DNA of 8,462 nucleotides, taken from contig JBDTTU010000144.1 in assembly GCA_039930465.1 (NCBI GenBank), forward strand, positions 1 through 8,462, in the 5' to 3' direction. The notes under the pieces are model-generated. The model worked only from the letters and a program-made list of their open reading frames with translations. It searched no databases and had not been told where the DNA came from. Positions 1-5,749 of this stretch are shown in pieces (position 1 is the stretch's first letter; each line of letters begins with the position of its first letter). The DNA comes from LMDS01 sp039930465. GTDB lineage: Bacteria; Pseudomonadota; Gammaproteobacteria; Burkholderiales; Burkholderiaceae_C. Made by a program: the position numbers and the translations under genes.

Positions 1-1003
1 CGCTCGACGCTGTCCCCATCTCGACACGTTTTGCAATTCCTTGCAGGATGCCGGCGAGGCGGAACATGTTGTAGGCGAGGTAGAAGTTCCAGTCGGCCAT
101 CACGGCGGCCGGGTCGGGGCGGCCCGTGCGCTCGCAGTAGCGCTGCACGTAACTCTTTTCGTCGGGAATGCCGAGGGCTTGCAGATCGAGCCCGCCGACG
201 CCGCGGAACTGCCCGGGCTCGATGTGCCACGACATGCAGTGGTAGCTGAAGTCGGCCAGCGGGTGCCCCGTGGTCGACAGCTCCCAGTCGAGCACGGCGA
301 TCACGCGCGGCTCGGTGGCGTGGAACATCAGGTTGTCGAGCCGGTAGTCGCCATGAACGACCGAGATCTGGCCTTCGTCGCGGGCGCTGGCCGGAATGTT
401 CGCGGGCAGCCACGCCATCAGCTTGCCCATCGCGTCGATCGGGTCGGTGATGGACGCGAGGTACTGCTTGGTCCAGCGGCCGATCGATCGCTCGAAATAG
501 TTGCCGGGCTTGCCGTAGCCCGAGAGCCCCGCCTTGTTCACGTCGACGTTGTGCAACGCCGCGATCACTCGGTTCATCTCGTCGTAGTAAGCGGCGCGCT
601 CGGGCTTGGCGATGTCAGGCAGCGACTGGTCCCAAAGCACACGCCCCTGCATGAATTCCATGACGTAGAAGGCGCGGCCGATCACGCTTTCGTCGTCACA
701 CAGCAGGTGCATTTTCGGCACCGGCACGTCGCTGCCGTGCAGCGCGCTCATCACCGTGAACTCGCGTTCGACCGCGTGCGCCGAAGGCAGCAGCTTGGCG
801 GCCGGGCCGGGCTTGGAGCGCATCACGTAAGAGCGCTGCGGCGTGATCAGCTTGTAGGTCGGGTTCGACTGGCCGCCCTTGAACTGCTCGATCGTCAACG
901 GGCCGGCGAAGCCTTCGAGATGGGTTTGCAGATAGGCCTGCAGCGCGGCGCTGTCGAACCGGTGCGATTCGGCAACGGGCTTGGTTCCGGCGTTGGCTTC
1001 CAT
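1..1003 (-). CDS. Phosphotransferase family protein (ACAD10/LvaA-type kinase), C-terminus cut by window edge
   Basis: This minus-strand gene starts at the ATG at 1003-1001 and runs off the left edge; 334 codons are present of a family usually near 350. The fold is that of aminoglycoside phosphotransferase/choline kinase. Visible motifs are a nucleotide-loop-like FKGGQSNPTYKL (residues 41-52), the catalytic-loop HGDYRLDN (217-224; Asp219 as base, Asn224 as metal ligand) and the metal-binding LDWELSTTGHPLAD, whose first Asp is residue 239. Known members of this branch include the kinase domains of ACAD10/11 and LvaA, which phosphorylate 4-hydroxyacyl-CoA thioesters. Aminoglycoside resistance is therefore unlikely. 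The substrate here cannot be read from sequence. The gene lies 62 bases downstream of the Crp-like regulator on the same strand and could share its transcript. The ribosome-binding site is weak (a GAGACC-like stretch). An acyl-CoA dehydrogenase gene is often adjacent in relatives, and would lie outside the window. Confidence 0.9.
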   Translation of the reverse strand, partial: MEANAGTKPVAESHRFDSAALQAYLQTHLEGFAGPLTIEQFKGGQSNPTYKLITPQRSYVMRSKPGPAAKLLPSAHAVEREFTVMSALHGSDVPVPKMHLLCDDESVIGRAFYVMEFMQGRVLWDQSLPDIAKPERAAYYDEMNRVIAALHNVDVNKAGLSGYGKPGNYFERSIGRWTKQYLASITDPIDAMGKLMAWLPANIPASARDEGQISVVHGDYRLDNLMFHATEPRVIAVLDWELSTTGHPLADFSYHCMSWHIEPGQFRGVGGLDLQALGIPDEKSYVQRYCERTGRPDPAAVMADWNFYLAYNMFRLAGILQGIAKRVEMGTASS

Positions 1004-1065
1004 GAGGCGGTCTCGGTCAGATGTGGCGTTGAATCAGGCGCAAGAGGCGAAGACGGTTGGCGTTT

Positions 1066-1770
1066 CTAACGGCTCGAAATCGCCAGCAGTTTTTCTTTCG
1101 ACAACACCACCAGCCGGGTCGGCTCGATGCGCACCGCACCATCGCGCTCGAAGCCCTTGAGTTCCTGGTTCACACGCTGGCGTGAGGCGCCGAGCAGCTG
1201 CGCCAGGTCTTCCTGGGCGAGCTGCAGGCCGATGCGGATCTCTTCGCCCTCGTTGATGCCGTAGCTTCGTGCCAGCAACAGAATCTGCTTGGCCAGGCGC
1301 GATGCGAGCGGGCGGGTGTTCAGGTCTTCGACCGCATCGAACATGAGCCTCAAGCGGCGGCAGTTCAGGCGCAGCAGCGCTTCGTACAACTCGGTGTGCT
1401 GCGCCAGCAGTTCCTTGAAGTCGGCCTTGCGCACCACCAGCAAGGTGGTTTCGCCGTGTGCGTTGGCGTCGTGCGTGCGGGGCAGGCCGTCGAACAGCGA
1501 GATGTCGCCGAACCAGGTGCCGGGCTCGACGTAGGTGAGCGTGACCTGCTTGCCCGAGAGCGACACCGAGCTGATCCGCACCGCGCCTTTGGCCACGCCG
1601 CACCATTCGTCGGCGGGAGCGCCGCGGGCCGACATCATGGCCCCGTCTTTCAACCGGCGCACCACCGACCGCGACAGGATGGCATTGCGCAAGGGTTGAG
1701 AGAGTCGTGAGAACCAAGAGCCCGAATCAATGTTGGATTGTTCGGCAATTGTAAGAACAGGGGTGGTCAT
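1066..1770 (-). CDS. Crp/Fnr-family transcriptional regulator
   Basis: This encodes a 234-residue DNA-binding regulator with the standard two-domain layout. Residues about 20-130 form a cyclic-nucleotide-binding-type beta roll, with WFGDISLFDGLPRTHDA in the position of the phosphate-binding cassette. A winged helix follows, with LAQEDLAQLLGASRQRVNQE; the recognition helix begins near Ser196. The cassette has GD where CRP has GE and RTH where CRP has RSA, so cAMP binding is not assured. No FNR-type N-terminal cysteine cluster is seen, which argues against an iron-sulfur oxygen sensor. The frame is open further upstream (ATG at 1794, other starts up to 1923), but those starts lie in or beyond the likely promoter, and the conserved domain fits a start at 1770. 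No good Shine-Dalgarno precedes 1770. The gene is divergent from the aldolase-fold gene and precedes the phosphotransferase, so both are candidate targets. Confidence 0.9.
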   Translation of the reverse strand: MTTPVLTIAEQSNIDSGSWFSRLSQPLRNAILSRSVVRRLKDGAMMSARGAPADEWCGVAKGAVRISSVSLSGKQVTLTYVEPGTWFGDISLFDGLPRTHDANAHGETTLLVVRKADFKELLAQHTELYEALLRLNCRRLRLMFDAVEDLNTRPLASRLAKQILLLARSYGINEGEEIRIGLQLAQEDLAQLLGASRQRVNQELKGFERDGAVRIEPTRLVVLSKEKLLAISSR

Positions 1771-1788
1771 GTTCAGTCGCTGATGTGA

Positions 1789-1801
1789 CAGCATGATGCT
1801 G
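1789..1801. promoter_or_regulatory. Perfect palindrome, possible operator in the divergent region
   Basis: CAGCATGATGCTG has 6-base arms around a single central base. It covers the candidate -10 box of the Crp-like gene and ends 18 bases before that gene's start codon, a position suited to autorepression. It could also serve the divergent aldolase-fold gene. It does not match the CRP consensus TGTGA-N6-TCACA, although a TGTGA half-site sits beside it at 1784-1788. Binding is inferred from position only. Confidence 0.3.
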
Positions 1802-1821
1802 CGCCGCTGACCTATTGTCCA
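1793..1821 (-). promoter_or_regulatory. Candidate sigma-70 promoter of the Crp-like gene
   Basis: Read on the minus strand, TGGACA (1821-1816; five of six matches to TTGACA) is followed after exactly 17 bases by CATCAT (1798-1793; four of six matches to TATAAT). Transcription would begin near 1786, about 16 bases before the ATG at 1770. That supports the 1770 start over the longer open frame. This is a match by eye in a GC-rich genome. Confidence 0.4.
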
Positions 1822-1873
1822 TGACACGCGGCAGCCGATCTCAGCCCCGCAAACGCCTGTGCCTGTGCACACG

Positions 1874-1880
1874 AAGGAGA
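1874..1880 (+). promoter_or_regulatory. Ribosome-binding site fixing the aldolase-fold start
   Basis: AAGGAGA lies five bases before the ATG at 1886. It selects this ATG over the in-frame GTG at 1859, which has no comparable site. Confidence 0.8.
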
Positions 1881-1885
1881 CCCGC

Positions 1886-2668
1886 ATGAACGCCGCCGCC
1901 GCACTGAAGATTCCGAGCCTCAAGAACGAGGTCAGCCCCGAAGAGTGGCAGTTGCGTGTCGACCTCGCCGCGGCCTACCGCCTGGTCGCAGCGTTCAAAT
2001 GGGACGACCTCGTGTTCACGCACATCAGCGCGCGCTTGCCCGGCAGCCACGACTCGTTCCTGATCAACCCTTATGGCCTGATGTTCGACGAGATCTCCGC
2101 GTCAAGCCTGATCAAGATAGACGCTCAAGGCAACAAGCTCGACAACTCGCCGTACCCGGTGAACCCGGCCGGTTTCACGATACACAGCGCAATCCATTCG
2201 GCGCGCCACGATTCACAGTGCGTGATGCACACGCACACGCTGAACGGCATCGCGGTGTCGGCACAGAAGGCCGGCGTGTTGCCGATCTCGCAGCAGTCGA
2301 TATTCGTGCTGTCGAGCCTGAGTTACCACGACTACGAAGGCGTGGCGCTGCGTGACGACGAAAAGCCGCGCCTGGTGGCCGACCTCGGCCCCGACAGCAA
2401 CTACCTGATGCTGCGCAACCACGGCCTGCTCACGCTGGGCCCCACCATTCCCGACGCGTTCCTGGCGATGTACCTGTTCGAGGCTGTCTGCACGATCCAG
2501 GTTCGTGCGATGGCGGGTGGCACCGAACTCACGCAAGTCGACCCGCGCATCATTGCCGGCGCCTCCGAGCAAGCCCGCGTGGGCACGCGTGGTGTGGGTG
2601 GCGGCGCGCTCACCTGGCCGGGCCTGTTGCGCCGGCTCGACCGCAGCGACCCGAGCTACGCCAGCTGA
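1886..2668 (+). CDS. Class II aldolase/adducin family protein
   Basis: This encodes a 260-residue cytoplasmic protein of the class II aldolase/adducin fold, a family that includes metal-dependent sugar-phosphate aldolases, epimerases and decarboxylases. Metal-ligand histidines are visible in VMHTHT (His115, His117) and RNHGLL (His179), matching His92, His94 and His155 of fuculose-phosphate aldolase. The residue aligning with that enzyme's catalytic Glu73 falls at or next to Gly96 (in NPAGFTIH), so a classical aldolase mechanism is doubtful. I recall this being usual in the adducin-like bacterial branch, whose substrates are mostly unknown. An upstream GTG at 1859 is possible but has no ribosome-binding site. 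The gene is transcribed away from the Crp-like regulator and ends 13 bases before the convergent stop of the crotonase gene. Family assignment is firm; reaction and substrate are unknown. Confidence 0.92.
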   Translation: MNAAAALKIPSLKNEVSPEEWQLRVDLAAAYRLVAAFKWDDLVFTHISARLPGSHDSFLINPYGLMFDEISASSLIKIDAQGNKLDNSPYPVNPAGFTIHSAIHSARHDSQCVMHTHTLNGIAVSAQKAGVLPISQQSIFVLSSLSYHDYEGVALRDDEKPRLVADLGPDSNYLMLRNHGLLTLGPTIPDAFLAMYLFEAVCTIQVRAMAGGTELTQVDPRIIAGASEQARVGTRGVGGGALTWPGLLRRLDRSDPSYAS

Positions 2669-2681
2669 CCGAACTGGCGCT

Positions 2682-3461
2682 TCACTCGAAGCGCGGCGGG
2701 CGCTTTTCCATGAAGGCCTGCAAGCCTTCGGCGCCATTGGCGTGGAACAGGTTGGCGACGAAGTGATCACGCTCGGCGCCGAGCTGCCGTGTGAGCGTTT
2801 GCGAGCCGGCCTGCTGCACCAGTTCTTTCGCGCTGGCGACCGCGTTCGGCGCCATCTCGGCCAGCCGCTGCGCGACCCGCAGCGCTTCGCTGAAAGCCTG
2901 GCCGCTGCCCGCCAGCCAGCCGACGAGGCCCCAGGCGTGCAGTTCGCTGGCCGTGACAGGCTCTCCGAGCCAGACCAGCTTCTGCAGCAGCGCTCGCGGC
3001 AACGCCTGCGACAGGCTCCAGGTGGCGCCACCGTCGGGCGACAGGCCGATCCGGCCATACGAAAGAATGAAGCGCGCATCGTCGGCAGCGACGATCAGGT
3101 CGCACGCCAGTGCGAGCGAAAAGCCGGCGCCGGCGGCCGCACCCTCGACGCAGGCGACGACCGGCTTCGGGCAGGCGCGCAGCGCTTCGACGAACTGGTT
3201 CAGGTGTTCCAGCATCTGGTGCTGCGCCGGCGGCCCGGCGGCACGGCGCTCCATCAGGCCCAGCAGGTTGCCACCGGCGCAGAAATGCGCGCCATCGCCA
3301 CGCAGGATCACGCAACGCAGGCTGGCGTCGGCTTCCGCCACGCCCAGCGCCTCGATGCCGGCAGCGATGGCCTGCTGCGACAGCGTGTTGCGGGTGGCCG
3401 GGTCGCTGAGCGTCAGCACCAGCACGGAACCGACACGTTCGGTCAGCATTTCAGAAGGCAT
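2682..3461 (-). CDS. Enoyl-CoA hydratase/isomerase family protein, PaaG-like
   Basis: This encodes a 259-residue crotonase-fold enzyme acting on acyl-CoA thioesters (E. coli PaaG is 262). The oxyanion-hole segments are HFCAGGNL (59-66) and EGAAAGAGFSLALACD (106-121). The two glutamates of classical enoyl-CoA hydratase are absent: Ser115 and Tyr135 align with Glu144 and Glu164. Instead Asp143 in GRIGLSPDGGATW aligns with the Asp of PaaG (SKIGLIPDCGGTW). An isomerase-type reaction like that of 1,2-epoxyphenylacetyl-CoA isomerase, or a double-bond shift, is therefore more likely than simple hydration. No other phenylacetate-pathway gene is in view, so the symbol paaG is not given. The frame is open upstream to 3548, but the ATG at 3461 has a strong AAGGAG site. 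The gene is divergent from the FimV-like gene and convergent with the aldolase-fold gene. Confidence 0.92.
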   Translation of the reverse strand: MPSEMLTERVGSVLVLTLSDPATRNTLSQQAIAAGIEALGVAEADASLRCVILRGDGAHFCAGGNLLGLMERRAAGPPAQHQMLEHLNQFVEALRACPKPVVACVEGAAAGAGFSLALACDLIVAADDARFILSYGRIGLSPDGGATWSLSQALPRALLQKLVWLGEPVTASELHAWGLVGWLAGSGQAFSEALRVAQRLAEMAPNAVASAKELVQQAGSQTLTRQLGAERDHFVANLFHANGAEGLQAFMEKRPPRFE

Positions 3462-3465
3462 GGGT

Positions 3466-3471
3466 CTCCTT
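3466..3471 (-). promoter_or_regulatory. Ribosome-binding site fixing the crotonase start
   Basis: On the minus strand AAGGAG is followed by ACCC and then the ATG at 3461. This decides against longer starts up to 3548. The leader AAGGAGACCC is the same as that before the aldolase-fold gene. Confidence 0.8.
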
Positions 3472-3594
3472 GGTCGAGCGTGAAGCGCTGCGCGGCCGTG
3501 CCGAGGCAGGCAAGTCACGCCCGGCCTGCGGCGAATTGTGTCACGCACGGCACCCTTGCCGGGCGTAGAACGCCGGGGCGTGCAAGGTCTTCAT

Positions 3595-3602
3595 GCTAGA
3601 GT
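3595..3602 (+). promoter_or_regulatory. Weak candidate extended -10 promoter element for the FimV-like gene
   Basis: TGCTAGAGT carries TAGAGT (3597-3602, four of six matches to TATAAT) with the TG of an extended -10 beginning at 3595. No matching -35 box is found 16-18 bases upstream. If used, the transcript would start about 40 bases before the ATG at 3650. The rest of the 188-base divergent spacer (3462-3649) shows no clear second promoter, terminator or small gene. Confidence 0.2.
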
Positions 3603-3649
3603 CCGCGCGTCACTTTCAAGCCAAACTTCACGCCGAATTCACTGCCTGC

Positions 3650-5737
3650 ATGCGAGCTTCCGCTACCGCTTTTTCCCTCAGCCTGGCCGCGGCGCTCTGG
3701 GTCGCCGCAGCGCCCGCCGAGGCCCTGGGTTTCGGTCGCATCGGCAACACCACGCAACTTGGCCAGCCGCTGAATTTCGCGGCGGCGATTCGGCTTCAGA
3801 ACGACGAGGCCTTGTCACGCGAATGTGTCTCGGCCGAAGTGCTGGTCGGCGAAACCAAGCTGCAACCAGGCCAGGTTCGTGTGACGCTGGAAGCCACCGC
3901 GGCCGCAAACGAGCACCTGGTGCGTGTCACCACCAGCACGCTGGTCGACGAACCGGTTGTGACCGTGAGCATCTCGGTCGGTTGCAATTCGAAGGTCACG
4001 CGCAAGTTCGTCGCTTTCATCGACCCGCCACTCATCAATGCGCCGCAAACAGCCGCGGCCGACACCTCGATGATGGTGCCCCAGCGTTCCGATTCCCAGG
4101 TAGCACCGCTGGTGGCCATCGTCGAAGGGGAAAAGGCGCCGCTGGCCGTGCCATCGCGGGCATCGACTCCTGAGCGGTCGACCCGACCGCCACGGCCGCG
4201 CCGCGAAGACGCCACCGCGCTTCGCACCACGCCGCGCAGCCGCCCGGCCGTGATCGCCCGTGCGGCGGATGGCATTGCCAGCGCCCCGTCGGCCGAACAA
4301 GCCCCTCGCGCGAAACGGCGTGCACCGAGGGCACGTGCAGCGCAGGCACCGCGCCCGGCGACATCAGGCCCGCGCCTCGAACTCGAAGCGGCGCCGGCCA
4401 TCGTGGCGCGCGCTGCATCGGCACCGCCTGCCGTCGAATTGCCGGTGGTGGCCGCGGCTGCCGCCAGCGCCGCTTCGGCCGCACCGCCGGCCGACCAGAC
4501 GGCTGCGATGCTCGCGCTTGAGCGTGAGCGCATTCGTTTGCTCGAAGAGGGCTTGGCTCGCCTGCGCAGTGACTCGCTGGCCACTCAACAGGCGCTGGTG
4601 ACCTTGCAGGCGCGCCTGCAAACGGCAGAGTCCGAGCGTTATGCCAACCCACTGGTGTACGCGCTGGCCTGGTTGTCGGCGCTGCTGGCGCTGGCCGTTG
4701 GCGCTTTGTGGTGGCGCCAGTCTCGTGCACGTGGCGGGGCCCAGTGGTGGGCGCCGCCTGCGCCCTCCGTGCCGGCTGCAGCGGCGCGGACCGCTCGGTC
4801 GAGGCCGGCCGAGTTCGAACCCGCGACGCCGACCACGATGTCGGGCGTGGCCCCGGCCTACGAAGTGTCGATGCTCGATTCGGGCGAGATGTCGATTGCG
4901 CCGCACGACCTGCCAATGACGATCCCGGCCGCAGCGGCACTTCGCCCAGCGCCCGCTTCGTCGCCGGTGATCGCCGAGCCGGCGCGCGAGCTTTCGGTCG
5001 AAGAGCTGATCGATCTGGAACAACAGGCTGAGTTTTTCGTGGTGCTCGGGCAAGACGAAGCGGCGATCGAGCTGCTGATGAGCCACGTGCGAAACGACGG
5101 CGGCATCAGCCCGTTGCCCTACCTGAAGCTGCTCGAAATCTACAAGCGCCGTGGCGAGGCCGATGCCTACGAGCGCATTCGCGACCGCTTCAATCGTCGC
5201 TTCAACGCCTATGCCCCCGAGTGGATCGCTGACTTGCAGCAGGGCTTGCCGCTCGAGGCCTATACCGAAACCGTGCAGCGGCTGCAGGAACTCTGGGTCT
5301 CGCCGGCCAAGGCCATGGAAACGCTGGCCGCCGCGCTGTTCCGCCGCGACCCGAGTGACCAGACCTACGATTTGCCCGCCTACCGCGAACTGCTGTTCCT
5401 CTATGCGATCGCGCGCGACTTCCAGGAACACGGTGTGACCGATATCGGCCGCGACGTCGACCTGTTGCTGCCGATGCACGACGACGAGCCACCGGCGCCG
5501 ATTGCCCACCTCGTGTCCAGCGGCAACACCGGATTCCAGAACAGCGCGCTGATGACGCAGCCGCTCGATCTCGACGTGTCATTGCTGCGGGGCGAGGGCG
5601 ACGACGGGCTCAATGCCCCGGCGCCCACCGGCCTTGAGCGCCGTGCCAGCGAGCGCAGCTCGGAGGTCGATTCCAACCTGATCGATTTCGATCTGAATCT
5701 CGACGCGCCAGCCCCCGGGCCACCCGGCAGCCGCTGA
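3650..5737 (+). CDS. FimV-like inner-membrane protein
   Basis: This encodes a 695-residue membrane protein resembling FimV, an inner-membrane organiser of polar type IV pilus and type II secretion machinery. Domains in order: signal peptide (1-25, cleavage likely after APAEA); a FimV-type N-terminal domain opening LGFGRIGNTTQLGQPLNF, with Cys59 and Cys112 as a possible disulfide; a Pro/Ala/Arg-rich linker (about 145-281); a coiled coil (285-331, LALERERIRLLEE); one transmembrane helix (333-355) followed by WWRQSR; a second low-complexity linker; a helical TPR-like domain (about 447-595, VEELIDLEQQAEFF, LGQDEAAIELL); and an acidic tail with LDLDVSLL (639-646) and LIDFDLNLD (677-685). No LysM domain and no typical FimV C-terminal end are seen. 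The start at 3650 gives a proper signal peptide; an in-frame ATG at 3593 would add 19 residues before it. No good ribosome-binding site is visible. It is a single-gene unit with no pilus gene in view. Confidence 0.82.
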   Translation: MRASATAFSLSLAAALWVAAAPAEALGFGRIGNTTQLGQPLNFAAAIRLQNDEALSRECVSAEVLVGETKLQPGQVRVTLEATAAANEHLVRVTTSTLVDEPVVTVSISVGCNSKVTRKFVAFIDPPLINAPQTAAADTSMMVPQRSDSQVAPLVAIVEGEKAPLAVPSRASTPERSTRPPRPRREDATALRTTPRSRPAVIARAADGIASAPSAEQAPRAKRRAPRARAAQAPRPATSGPRLELEAAPAIVARAASAPPAVELPVVAAAAASAASAAPPADQTAAMLALERERIRLLEEGLARLRSDSLATQQALVTLQARLQTAESERYANPLVYALAWLSALLALAVGALWWRQSRARGGAQWWAPPAPSVPAAAARTARSRPAEFEPATPTTMSGVAPAYEVSMLDSGEMSIAPHDLPMTIPAAAALRPAPASSPVIAEPARELSVEELIDLEQQAEFFVVLGQDEAAIELLMSHVRNDGGISPLPYLKLLEIYKRRGEADAYERIRDRFNRRFNAYAPEWIADLQQGLPLEAYTETVQRLQELWVSPAKAMETLAAALFRRDPSDQTYDLPAYRELLFLYAIARDFQEHGVTDIGRDVDLLLPMHDDEPPAPIAHLVSSGNTGFQNSALMTQPLDLDVSLLRGEGDDGLNAPAPTGLERRASERSSEVDSNLIDFDLNLDAPAPGPPGSR

Positions 5738-5749
5738 AGAGCGCGGCGT

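Noticed and set aside
1..1003. Aminoglycoside resistance kinase
   Set aside because: The protein shares the fold, but its motif set matches the ACAD10/LvaA-type phosphotransferases and there is no mobile-element or resistance context.
41..1069. Long plus-strand open frame of 342 codons at the left edge
   Set aside because: It lies antisense to the phosphotransferase gene, whose HGDYRLDN and LDWELS motifs are unmistakable. The antisense product is rich in Arg, His, Val and Gly with no domain, as expected in GC-rich DNA.
1784..1800. CRP-type binding site beginning TGTGACAGCATGATGCT
   Set aside because: Only the left half TGTGA fits; the right half does not match TCACA. I kept the independent CAGCATGATGCTG palindrome instead.
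3508..3546. Repeated GTCACGC in the divergent spacer as paired operator sites
   Set aside because: A 7-base GC-rich word occurring twice in such a sequence can easily arise by chance, and the copies show no dyad symmetry.
3552..3580. Hairpin GGCGTAGAACGCC as an intrinsic terminator
   Set aside because: The stem is only four base pairs, there is no T-run, and it lies between divergent genes where no terminator is expected.
2505..3599. Plus-strand open frame of 364 codons over the crotonase gene
   Set aside because: It is antisense to a crotonase with intact oxyanion-hole motifs and a strong ribosome-binding site; the antisense product shows no motif.
4364..5509. Minus-strand open frame of 381 codons within the FimV-like gene
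   Set aside because: The product is low-complexity, Arg/Gln/Gly-rich and has no recognisable domain, while the opposite strand has a signal peptide, membrane helix and conserved helical domain.
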